DNA of 7,518 bases from Methanomicrobia archaeon (GCA_011372835.1 DSAJ01000187.1:1-7518); one strand, 5' to 3'. Positions 1 to 6,182 are shown, numbered from the stretch's first letter. The notes: generated by a model not told the origin, from the letters alone. Translations and numbers: made by a program.

Positions 1-628
1 GGAGAAGGAAGTCTCCTCGATCATAGATGAACATACGGTCCACATCGAAAAGTGTCTGCGAGGTTTCAAGAAGGGCATGGATTCGTACCTTAGCGACGAC
101 ATATGCCAGTGCGAGTCCATACGCGATGAGATCATGCATGATGAGCACATCGCCGACGAGAAGAAGCGGGCCGTGCAGATGAAGCTCTACGAGGGTGCTT
201 TCATGCCCCTCTATAGGGATGACATCTATACGTTCAGCTATACATATGACGACATAGCCGACAAGGCCAAGTTCAACATCAACACGCTCGTGCTCGAGCA
301 TCCCCACATACCTTCGTCGATGTCATCGGGGTTCACAGAGCTTGTCGAGAACACCATATCCCCCTTCGAGAATCTCAAGAAGGCGATCGTCTACTTCCGG
401 ACCGACAGGGAGATGACGATCAAGGAAACGCAGGAAGTGGAACGAAAGGAGCATGTCGTCGACAAGATCGAGTACAAGCTCAGGAAGACGATCTTTGAAA
501 GCAGCGACCTGCACCTTGCAGAAAAACTATGGCTGCGCGACTTCGTTCTCAACGTCGCGAGCATCTCTGACAGGATGGAGGACAGCGCGAGCATCCTTGA
601 GATAATGTCTGTCAAAAGGCAGTTATAG
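1..628 (+). CDS. DUF47 / PhoU-like phosphate transport regulator (5' end missing)
   Basis: The frame is open from base 2, so the gene starts before the window; 208 residues are visible. DUF47 proteins are usually about 210-220 residues, so only a short N-terminus should be missing. The internal ATG at 77 is not the likely start, because the codons before it read as typical family sequence (EKEVSSIIDEHTVHIEKCL). The protein is soluble, rich in charged residues and almost entirely helical, as expected for a PhoU-type helical bundle. The stretch KLYEGAFMPLYRDDIYTF followed by YDDIADKA is the family hallmark (acidic RDDI and DDIAD metal-site segments), and a second charged helical half follows, with a repeat-like DFVLNVASISDRMEDSA. 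Family knowledge: these proteins often sit beside a PiT-type phosphate permease and are thought to modulate it. No permease is in the window, so a partner would lie upstream. Its last 17 bp overlap the end of the convergent cofC gene. Confidence 0.88.
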   Translation, partial: EKEVSSIIDEHTVHIEKCLRGFKKGMDSYLSDDICQCESIRDEIMHDEHIADEKKRAVQMKLYEGAFMPLYRDDIYTFSYTYDDIADKAKFNINTLVLEHPHIPSSMSSGFTELVENTISPFENLKKAIVYFRTDREMTIKETQEVERKEHVVDKIEYKLRKTIFESSDLHLAEKLWLRDFVLNVASISDRMEDSASILEIMSVKRQL

Positions 629-1193
629 GGCGTTTGACCAATCCTGACAAAAATCGTCCTATGGCCGATGAAGGAGCGTTTTCAAATATCCATTCCACAT
701 CTTCCCATATATCGACGTCCCTGAATGCAGGCATATCGACCAAACGCATGGTATGCCCTTTCTCCACGGACTGCAGGCGATGTCGTTCGAGGCTCCCCCT
801 ACCAAAAAGCGGTGTGAAATCGATGGAACGAGGAATGAAAAGGCCGCTCGTGCCACCGTTGTGGGAGGGTCCTATCGCCAGCGTGTCAGGTTCACTTGTA
901 AGCGCTTGAAGCGCTTCTTTGCTAAAAAACGGCAGGTCGCTCGTGACAACGACGAGGTCTTCATCGACCGACCGTCGCATGACTTCGATGCATTCGTTGA
1001 TGTTTTCCTCGTCGCTATGCGTACCCAATGTGTAAAACGATCGTGTAAGGATCGGCGTGTGCATGTCCTCAAGCACGTTGAGCACATGCGAGAGCATGTA
1101 CAATACCAGGGTCTGGCGCTGAGCGAGGGAAAGAAAAGGAGCGAGGCGTGATTTCGCGTCCACGAGCTTTAGGAGCACCGCGGCCTGTACCAT
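612..1193 (-). CDS. cofC: 2-phospho-L-lactate guanylyltransferase (coenzyme F420 biosynthesis)
   Basis: CofC transfers GMP from GTP to 2-phospho-L-lactate (or a related phospho-acid), making the activated intermediate that CofD joins to the deazaflavin FO on the way to F420. The 193-residue protein has a nucleotidyltransferase fold. It shows an N-terminal AKSRLAPFLS segment (residues 13-22), the typical helix after it, a VVVTSDLP strand ending at metal-binding Asp86, the IGPSHNGGTSGLF loop (residues 108-119; family consensus GGTN, here GGTS), FGRGSLERH (130-138), and a C-terminal acidic RDVDIWEDVEWI corresponding to the family DIDxPEDL motif. The ATG at 1193 is chosen because the family begins a few residues before the AKSRL segment. 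A GTG at 1202 in the same frame would add three residues. It lies 12 bp after the ECF S-component gene on the same strand, so the two are probably one transcript. It is slightly shorter than most homologues (about 200-220). No cofD, cofE or cofG/H is in the window. Confidence 0.9.
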   Translation of the reverse strand: MVQAAVLLKLVDAKSRLAPFLSLAQRQTLVLYMLSHVLNVLEDMHTPILTRSFYTLGTHSDEENINECIEVMRRSVDEDLVVVTSDLPFFSKEALQALTSEPDTLAIGPSHNGGTSGLFIPRSIDFTPLFGRGSLERHRLQSVEKGHTMRLVDMPAFRDVDIWEDVEWIFENAPSSAIGRFLSGLVKRPITAF

Positions 1194-1205
1194 ACGCCCC
1201 ACTGC

Positions 1206-1973
1206 TTACGATTGTATATAAGCTTTTTGCACGTATGAAAATGCCTTCGTCTTGAACACGAGCAGCCATGCAACGGTGACCTCGAGCGCACCCTGTATGG
1301 CATTGAGGCCAAACATCACATACCACGGCACCCATTCGAGCGCCGCCTCCGTGGGTATGTCGAAGAATACGGGAAGCGTGAAATAATAGTTGATGACGGT
1401 GGTCGTTATCCCCCGTACGAGGACAGCGAGTATGAGCACGGTGGCAATCGTCTTTGGTTCCTTGTAAATGCCAAGGCTTTGTGGTTCATGACGTTGACTG
1501 ACGAGGTAGAAAGCGCCATAGAACGCGGCAGAGGCGATGAGCACGATGATGGGGGAATACAACTCCCGGGATTCGGAGCCCGCCATCTCGTACATAATGC
1601 CAACGAGTGCAATGAGTGCAACGATGCTGATTACAGCCCCTACGATGGTGCCTATGTCGTTTCGAAGACTTTCCTTGCTTACCTGCAATCGGAGGATTGC
1701 AGGAGTGATTACCATGGGTACTGTCGCTATCCACTTCATCGAAGCGCCGATAACTGATTCAGCAGCAACGATGGAGAGCACTATGAACATGCCGGCAGAG
1801 ACCGCAAGAGCGGTGCGCAGGCCATACAGGAAGAATGCCACAAGCACAGGCACTGCGACGATATCGATGCGCATTCCCCATGCCGTAGGCACGTAAAGGG
1901 GTGACACCTGCAAAACTGCGATAAGTGCTACAAAGAGTCCTATCACGGCAATCTCTTGAGAGTTGCGCTTCAT
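1206..1973 (-). CDS. ECF transporter S component, RibU-like (probable flavin-type vitamin uptake)
   Basis: This is a 255-residue integral membrane protein. Hydrophobic segments lie at about residues 9-28, 37-55, 57-72, 78-95, 106-128, 140-158, 174-202 and 213-241. The pattern fits substrate-binding S components of energy-coupling factor transporters. The part most like the riboflavin S component RibU is the C-terminal half, INYYFTLPVFF followed by a loop and VPWYVMFGLNAIQGAL (compare RibU NYFxxLP...FNxIKG), together with the early IDIVAVPVLVAFFLYG segment. S components need an ECF module (EcfT plus two ATPases), and none is visible here, so it would share a module encoded elsewhere. The ATG at 1973 is chosen because the protein becomes transporter-like there. 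The frame is open back to 2129, but that extension is soluble and crosses the promoter gap. It is followed by cofC after 12 bp. The RibU assignment is from motif resemblance only; another vitamin is possible. Confidence 0.75.
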   Translation of the reverse strand: MKRNSQEIAVIGLFVALIAVLQVSPLYVPTAWGMRIDIVAVPVLVAFFLYGLRTALAVSAGMFIVLSIVAAESVIGASMKWIATVPMVITPAILRLQVSKESLRNDIGTIVGAVISIVALIALVGIMYEMAGSESRELYSPIIVLIASAAFYGAFYLVSQRHEPQSLGIYKEPKTIATVLILAVLVRGITTTVINYYFTLPVFFDIPTEAALEWVPWYVMFGLNAIQGALEVTVAWLLVFKTKAFSYVQKAYIQS

Positions 1974-1987
1974 GGTATCTCCATACC
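1974..1987 (-). promoter_or_regulatory. Hairpin with Shine-Dalgarno loop at the start of the ECF S-component gene
   Basis: On the minus strand the bases directly before the ATG read GGTAT-GGAG-ATACC-ATG. The two five-base arms are perfectly complementary, and the loop is GGAG, a Shine-Dalgarno-like sequence. This supports 1973 as the start. The loop position may leave the ribosome-binding bases exposed or mask them partly. A functional role is inference, and it exists in RNA only if transcription starts upstream of 1987. Confidence 0.45.
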
Positions 1988-2127
1988 TACGGATGTTAAA
2001 AGCTTTTGGGTAATTTAACAAAAATGAGTAGAAAGTTCCAGTAGGCATGAAGGGGTCGAAGCAATCTTTATCAACACCAGGGCCAGTCGATATGTAAGAA
2101 GTTTTTTTTATTGCATCAAGCATACGC
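1974..2127. promoter_or_regulatory. Divergent promoter region between the ECF S component and gins23
   Basis: This gap holds promoters for both flanking operons. For the leftward gene, TATA-like elements are seen on the minus strand at about 2011-2020 (TTAAATTA) and about 1996-2002 (CTTTTAA). The first would give a leader of about 15 nt that just contains a small hairpin; the second would give an almost leaderless message. For gins23, weak AT-rich elements are TATGTAAG at about 2091-2098 and the T-run TTTTTTTATT at 2103-2112. No riboswitch of a known class was recognised. Confidence 0.5.
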
Positions 2128-2598
2128 ATGAATCAGGGGTACGACATGAAAGTGAAGGGGCTGCAGACATACCAGTACGAGTCCGACATGCTCACGGTGG
2201 TGATAAAGAAGGGCGAGACGAAGGAATTACCACCGCACATCGCCTACGTGCTCGAGCGAAACGAAGTGGTCGAGATCCCCCATATCTCAAGCGCCGTGGT
2301 GCGAAAATACGTGATGACGGAGCGTTCTCAACCCGGTCTGCAGGGACTGCCAACGGACATCTATGAACTCGTTGCCCATTCGATCGCCACGGAAAGGGAT
2401 GAAAAGGAGCAGGAACGTTTGCGTCAGGCCACCATGGAATTACTTTACGTGCGCTTGGAAAAGATTCATAAGCACCTCAATCAACCAAAAAGCATCAAGG
2501 CGTATATGCAGCCGAAGGAAGCTGAGTTCTATGTCAAGCTCTCATCGCTCGTTGAAGACATAGGGCGCTCATTGTTCGAGGGAGACGCATGGCAGTAG
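2128..2598 (+). CDS. gins23: GINS complex subunit Gins23 (DNA replication)
   Basis: Archaeal Gins23 pairs with Gins51 to form the GINS tetramer that binds MCM and the RecJ/Cdc45-like protein in the replicative helicase. The 156-residue protein has a small beta-rich N-terminal B domain (about residues 7-55, with KKGETKELPPHIAYVLERNEVVEI matching the family pattern 'G..x.LP..A..L...g.v'), followed by a helical A domain (about 66-150). This B-then-A order is that of Gins23; Gins51 has the reverse order. Sequence identity to family members is low, as usual, so the call leans on domain order and on the neighbour mcm, which it overlaps by 10 bp. An alternative start is the ATG at 2146 (150 residues), which has a GGGG-containing ribosome-site-like stretch at 2136-2139. 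The upstream promoter elements do not decide between the two. Confidence 0.83.
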   Translation: MNQGYDMKVKGLQTYQYESDMLTVVIKKGETKELPPHIAYVLERNEVVEIPHISSAVVRKYVMTERSQPGLQGLPTDIYELVAHSIATERDEKEQERLRQATMELLYVRLEKIHKHLNQPKSIKAYMQPKEAEFYVKLSSLVEDIGRSLFEGDAWQ

Positions 2599-4637
2599 AT
2601 TTCGATTCCATCATCAGCGGATTCAGGGATTTTTTCGAAACATATCCCGACGTATCGTTTCCCAAGTACAAGAAGAAGATAGAGGATATGAGGGCGAACG
2701 ACACGCATAGCCTCGTCATCGATTGTGACGACCTCATAACATACGACCAGGACATCTACACCGAACTGGTCGACAAGCCGCTTGAGGTCATCCCTATCGC
2801 GGAACAGGTTCTCCAGGAAGCCTTGCCAGAGTTCCCAGACCAGTCGCTTCACGTACGGTTTCACAATCTGGATGCAACGCGCGACAAGGGTATCCGGCAG
2901 ATACGGACGGAGGATATGCACAAGCTCATACAGATCATCGCCATCGTGGGGCGAGCCTCCGAGGTGAAGCCCGAGATCATAGAGGCGGTCTTTGAATGTG
3001 AACGGTGCGGGGAGATCATCTTCATACGCCAGGACTCGACGAACTTCAAGAAACCGCCCGCATGCCCCAATCCTGCATGCGGCAAGTCCGGTCCCTTCAA
3101 GCTTTTGGAAGACCAGTCACGATTCATCGACTGGCAGCTTATCAAGGTGCAGGAGCGCCCCGAGACCCTCAAGGGGGGGCGCATGCCGCAGCACATTAAC
3201 TGCCTACTGCACGACGATATCGTCGATATGGCCCAGGCAGGATCGCGCGTGACCGTCACGGGCATCCTCAAGACCGTTCAGGACAGTCAGTTCAAGGTCA
3301 AGAAGACAACGTTTTCCAAATACATCGAGGTGAACTGCATCGAGGTGCTCGAAAAGGACGTCGACGACACGCTCATCACCGACGAGGACGAGGCACGGAT
3401 ATGGGAACTATCCCAGGACGAGAATATCGTTCAGAAGGTCGTTGGGTCCATATCCCCGTCTATCTACGGCCTCAGCGACGTCAAGGAAGCAATAGCACTC
3501 CAGCTCTTCGCAGGTGTGATGCGCGAGCTTCCCGACGGCACGAGATTGCGTGGTGATTCGAACATGCTGCTCGTCGGTGATCCCGGTGTCGCCAAGTCAC
3601 AGATCCTCCAGTACGTCGCCCGTCTCGCCCCGCGCAGCGTCTACACCTCTGGAAAGGGCACGTCGAGTGCTGGCCTTACCGCGGCTGTCGTCAAGGACGA
3701 AACAACGGGCGGCTGGGCGCTTGAGGCAGGTGCCCTCGTGCTCGCAGACGGGGGCATAGCCTGTATCGATGAGATCGACAAGATGACCACCGATGACCGT
3801 TCATCGGTGCACGAGGCGATGGAGCAGCAAACGATCAGCATCGCCAAGGCGGGCATCGTGGCGACGCTCAATGCAAGGGCGTCAATCCTTGCTGCTGCGA
3901 ATCCGAAGCTTGGACGATTCGACAATTACAAGAACGAGCTCGAACAGATCGACCTTCCCCATTCTCTGCTCTCGCGATTCGACCTCATCTTCGTGCTTAA
4001 GGACGTGCCAAACGATGCAGAGGATTCGCGTATCGCACGGCACATCCTCGACAGCCACAGCGGTATCGAGGAAAGCATATCGCCCATCCTCGAGCCGGAG
4101 TTCCTCGTCAAGTACATATCGTATGCCAAGAGGAACGTGTATCCCGAGCTCATGAAGGAGACGGTGGAAAAGCTGCACAAGTTCTACGTCTCGATACGCA
4201 AACAGGGCGCAGAGGGCGGCGCGGTCCCCATCACGGCGAGACAGCTCGAGGCATTGATCCGCCTTTCGGAGGCCAGAGCTCGCATGCGGCTCTCCAACGT
4301 TGTCACACCGGAGGATGCAGACGCCACGATCAGCCTATACCGAAGCGTCATAGAAAAGATCATGATGGACAAGGAAACGGGCTCTATGGACGTTGATATC
4401 CTTATGACTGGAAAGGCCACCTCACAGCGCCAAAAGATCATTCAGGTCTATGAGCTTATCGAAAAGATCGAACAGGACTATGACGAGGGCGCGCCGTATG
4501 AAGAAGTGGTCAAGGCGGCAAAGGAGGCAGGCATCGGAAAGGAGTTCATCGTACGTGCCATCGAAGAACTCAAGCGGGGCGGTGACATCTTCGAACCGCG
4601 TGCAGGTGTCCTCAAGACGGTGAAGGCGAACTTTTAA
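2589..4637 (+). CDS. mcm: Replicative DNA helicase MCM
   Basis: MCM is the hexameric 3'-5' helicase that unwinds DNA at the replication fork, driven by ATP. The protein has 682 residues, the normal archaeal length. In order: N-terminal A domain (about 1-110), zinc-binding domain with C137-x2-C140 and C159-x4-C164, OB-fold with hairpin (to about 255), then the AAA+ core. The core shows Walker A GDPGVAKS (330-337), Walker B CIDEID (392-397), sensor 1 Asn438 in AAANPK, the arginine finger SRFD (R463), and a sensor 2 arginine in ITARQLE (R551). The C-terminus (about 612-680) is a winged-helix domain. All catalytic residues are present, and there is no intein at the usual ATPase insertion sites. 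The ATG at 2589 overlaps the end of gins23 by 10 bp and has a purine-rich GAGGGAG ribosome site at about 2579-2585, so translation is probably coupled. Its last 26 bp overlap the convergent rnp4-lplB gene. Confidence 0.98.
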   Translation: MAVDFDSIISGFRDFFETYPDVSFPKYKKKIEDMRANDTHSLVIDCDDLITYDQDIYTELVDKPLEVIPIAEQVLQEALPEFPDQSLHVRFHNLDATRDKGIRQIRTEDMHKLIQIIAIVGRASEVKPEIIEAVFECERCGEIIFIRQDSTNFKKPPACPNPACGKSGPFKLLEDQSRFIDWQLIKVQERPETLKGGRMPQHINCLLHDDIVDMAQAGSRVTVTGILKTVQDSQFKVKKTTFSKYIEVNCIEVLEKDVDDTLITDEDEARIWELSQDENIVQKVVGSISPSIYGLSDVKEAIALQLFAGVMRELPDGTRLRGDSNMLLVGDPGVAKSQILQYVARLAPRSVYTSGKGTSSAGLTAAVVKDETTGGWALEAGALVLADGGIACIDEIDKMTTDDRSSVHEAMEQQTISIAKAGIVATLNARASILAAANPKLGRFDNYKNELEQIDLPHSLLSRFDLIFVLKDVPNDAEDSRIARHILDSHSGIEESISPILEPEFLVKYISYAKRNVYPELMKETVEKLHKFYVSIRKQGAEGGAVPITARQLEALIRLSEARARMRLSNVVTPEDADATISLYRSVIEKIMMDKETGSMDVDILMTGKATSQRQKIIQVYELIEKIEQDYDEGAPYEEVVKAAKEAGIGKEFIVRAIEELKRGGDIFEPRAGVLKTVKANF

Positions 4638-5247
4638 GGGGCATTGCTCTGCTTGAGGCGCGCATGATGACGCCTGCAAGTTCGTCGGGAGTCATGCCTG
4701 GCGCATTCACGCCCTCATGCTCGAAGAATGCGTGCACGGCATCTCGTACCTTGAACGTCTGGACATGGCGCAGGCGATCTTCAAGCAAGGGGAGCTTCTC
4801 CTCCGGATAGAAGAAAAAATCACCGCTTATCTGTATGTCTTTGATGGCGCGGCCCTCGAGTGTGACATCAACGCAGACGAGGCCCCCCTTTACCTTGGTT
4901 TCTGCATACCCGCGGCGACGTGTGCGCGCCAGGCGCCGTTCCTTGCGGTAGGGATACCTTTTAACGTGTCCACACGAAAGGCACGTGATGCTCACCATAC
5001 CGTGCCCGATCCTGACCCGCGCCGTGGAGCCGGTAACGAGCGGGAGATTGCATGACGCACAATACGACCGTTTCTGTTCCTTGGAAAACGCCACCTTGTG
5101 CTTGCGGGAGATGGAGCGCGCCATCTCAATATAGCGGCGGGCGCGTGCCGGATTGTCCTGCACGTATGCCATTGCAAGGTCGAAAAGGCGTGATATGTGC
5201 CTGGAAGCGATCTTTTGTCGTTGATGCCGTCGACGCTTCCACTTCAT
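4612..5247 (-). CDS. Fusion: RNase P protein component 4 (Rnp4/Rpr2) with LplB-like lipoate ligase C-terminal domain
   Basis: The 211-residue protein joins two unrelated domains. Residues 1 to about 105 are Rnp4 (Rpp21/Rpr2), a protein subunit of archaeal RNase P, which trims the 5' leader of tRNAs. They contain a basic start (MKWKRRRHQRQK), two helices (ISRLFDLAMAYVQDNPARA, YIEMARSISRKHKV) and a zinc ribbon with C63-x2-C66 and C89-x2-C92 in the diagnostic ITCLSCGHVKRYPY. Residues about 115-197 resemble the lipoate-protein ligase accessory domain (LplB of Thermoplasma, or the C-terminal domain of bacterial LplA): KVKGGLVCVDVTL, then IQISGDFFFYPEE, a leucine-rich helix and GMTPDELAGVI. No in-frame ATG, GTG or TTG lies between residue 85 and the second domain, so an ordinary separate start is not available. 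The start at 5247 is chosen because a TATA box (5271-5278) lies about 27 bp upstream, which predicts a leaderless message, and because Rnp4 starts with this basic stretch. No catalytic lplA is in the window. Confidence 0.85.
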   Translation of the reverse strand: MKWKRRRHQRQKIASRHISRLFDLAMAYVQDNPARARRYIEMARSISRKHKVAFSKEQKRSYCASCNLPLVTGSTARVRIGHGMVSITCLSCGHVKRYPYRKERRLARTRRRGYAETKVKGGLVCVDVTLEGRAIKDIQISGDFFFYPEEKLPLLEDRLRHVQTFKVRDAVHAFFEHEGVNAPGMTPDELAGVIMRASSRAMPLKSSPSPS

Positions 5248-5270
5248 ATCGTATGAGAACATGTGAGAAA

Positions 5271-5278
5271 TATTTAAA
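5271..5278 (-). promoter_or_regulatory. TATA box of the rnp4-lplB fusion gene
   Basis: The minus strand reads TTTAAATA, a strong archaeal TATA box, centred about 27 bp upstream of the A of the ATG at 5247. Transcription would therefore start at or next to the start codon. It lies directly downstream of the nep1 stop codon (5280), so rnp4-lplB can be expressed independently of nep1 although both run the same way. Confidence 0.65.
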
Positions 5279-5279
5279 C

Positions 5280-5900
5280 CTATGTACCGTGCGCGCCGTA
5301 TACGACATGGTTGAGCACTGCCCATGCCACAAGCTCTTCGCCATGGATAGAACAACGAGAAAAGGGGATATCGGTGGCAAAATCGCCATGAGGGAATCCT
5401 CCGATGACGAGGACCTCGTCAGGGTCCGGCGCATACGTGGCTCCCTCGTAGTGCATTACCTTGACCGGCATGCCGCTGGACACCTCGGTGATGAGGTCTG
5501 GCAACGTCTTGTTCACCATGCGGAGCAGGTCGGTATCCCCTGCTGTGATGCGGCGAGTTGAAAAGAGCTGTTCCATCAACCCCACGAATCTGTTGTACGA
5601 TTTGGGGACCTTCCACGACGGGTCGATGTATATGACCTTGTCATGGCGGGTATGGACGTAGACCTCCAGCCCTCCGTCCTTGTTGAGAGGGGATTCAAGG
5701 GCATTGAGCAGGCAGACGTGCACGATGTCCGGCCTCCCTCTGCGATATGCGTCGGGGAGCGTCTGCATCGAGGTATGATGGTAGTTGCTATCGAGCAGGA
5801 CCACGTCCTTTCGTCCATATTTCTTCTTCATGACCGGAAGGCTGCGAAGCGAGCGTGGCATCGGTTCAAGCTCTGCTTCAGCTATGACGATCTTGAGCAT
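5280..5900 (-). CDS. nep1: rRNA small-subunit pseudouridine N1-methyltransferase Nep1 (Emg1)
   Basis: Nep1 is a SPOUT-class (knotted) enzyme that uses S-adenosylmethionine to methylate N1 of a conserved pseudouridine in 16S-type rRNA, and it is needed for small-subunit assembly. The 206-residue protein shows the family signatures: MLKIVIAEAELEPMP at the start, VVLLDSNYHHTSM (33-45), RRGRPDIVHVCLL (53-65), LESPLNKDGGLEVYVHTR (68-85), VPKSYNRFVGLMEQL (98-112), and the cofactor-binding knot VLVIGGFPHGDF (163-174) with ELVAWAVLNHVVYGA at the end. Length is normal for archaea. The frame stays open to 6260, but the ATG at 5900 is the true start: the archaeal family begins there, and upstream residues cross the promoter and the antisense of the PRC-barrel gene. 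An AT-rich promoter shared with the divergent PRC-barrel gene lies just upstream, and the message is probably leaderless. Confidence 0.96.
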   Translation of the reverse strand: MLKIVIAEAELEPMPRSLRSLPVMKKKYGRKDVVLLDSNYHHTSMQTLPDAYRRGRPDIVHVCLLNALESPLNKDGGLEVYVHTRHDKVIYIDPSWKVPKSYNRFVGLMEQLFSTRRITAGDTDLLRMVNKTLPDLITEVSSGMPVKVMHYEGATYAPDPDEVLVIGGFPHGDFATDIPFSRCSIHGEELVAWAVLNHVVYGAHGT

Positions 5901-5957
5901 GTAGGCGGATGGTATATAAATAATAAAAATCTTTGTAAAAGTGAGACGGTGATCACA
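5901..5957. promoter_or_regulatory. Shared divergent promoter of nep1 and the PRC-barrel gene
   Basis: These 57 bp separate two start codons that point away from each other. The AT-rich core is TATATAAATAATAAAAAT at 5913-5930. Read rightward, TATATAAA (5913-5920) predicts transcription start near 5943, leaving a leader of about 15 nt with the Shine-Dalgarno GGTGATC (5948-5954) before the PRC-barrel ATG. Read leftward, the TTTTTATT/TTATTATT part centred at about 5922-5925 predicts a start at or near the nep1 ATG (leaderless). Confidence 0.65.
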
Positions 5958-6182
5958 ATGATGATAAAGGCGCTCTTGGGAAAACGGGTATATGATGTTG
6001 ATGCCCTGGAAATGGGCAAGGTACACGATGTGGAGTTCGACGCCACTACGTATGCCATCACGGCACTCGAGGTGCACAAGGGATTTCGCACATCGGTCCT
6101 CGTGAGCATGGACAAGGTGTCCAAGCTCGGTGACAGCGTGCTCCTTAACATCAAGAGCGAGGATCTTCTCGTACAAGACTGA
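5958..6182 (+). CDS. Small PRC-barrel domain protein
   Basis: A 74-residue protein made of a single PRC-barrel, a small beta-barrel found in the photosynthetic reaction centre H subunit and in the ribosome-maturation factor RimM. The pattern is typical of the short archaeal versions: ALLGKRVYDVDALEMGKVHDVEFD (two strands with the GxxV.D...xGxVxDV core), AITALEVHKG, then VSMDKVSKLGDSVLLN. Stand-alone archaeal PRC-barrel proteins have no settled function; a role in RNA metabolism or protein binding has been proposed for the family. Two adjacent ATGs (5958 and 5961) are possible starts after the GGTGATC ribosome site at 5948-5954. The frame is open further upstream, but that part runs antisense through nep1. 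It is transcribed divergently from nep1, and its last 32 bp overlap the convergent downstream gene. Confidence 0.85.
   Translation: MMIKALLGKRVYDVDALEMGKVHDVEFDATTYAITALEVHKGFRTSVLVSMDKVSKLGDSVLLNIKSEDLLVQD

Noticed and set aside
753..1151. 132-codon plus-strand frame inside cofC
   Set aside because: Antisense shadow of cofC; composition is atypical for a protein (scattered Arg, Cys and His), and it has no recognisable domain or ribosome site.
1974..2129. 52-residue N-terminal extension of the ECF S component
   Set aside because: The extension is not hydrophobic, contains promoter-like AT-rich sequence, and would overlap the gins23 start; the ATG at 1973 has a ribosome site and begins the first membrane helix.
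3550..4000. Possible intein in the MCM ATPase core
   Set aside because: Archaeal MCM genes often carry inteins here, but Walker A, Walker B, sensor 1 and arginine finger follow at normal spacing with no insertion.
3005..4180. Frames on both strands inside mcm
   Set aside because: mcm is complete with all catalytic motifs; the alternative frames are Arg/Ser-rich or low-information shadows.
5248..5355. Longer start for the rnp4-lplB gene
   Set aside because: It would run through the TATA box at 5271-5278 and into the end of nep1; Rnp4 homologues begin at the basic stretch at 5247.
4717..5561. Plus-strand frames opposite rnp4-lplB and nep1
   Set aside because: They are antisense to two confidently identified genes and show no domain-like sequence.
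5643..5957. Longer start for the PRC-barrel protein
   Set aside because: The extra residues lie antisense to nep1; the PRC-barrel domain begins at 5958, preceded by a promoter and a clear GGTGATC ribosome site.
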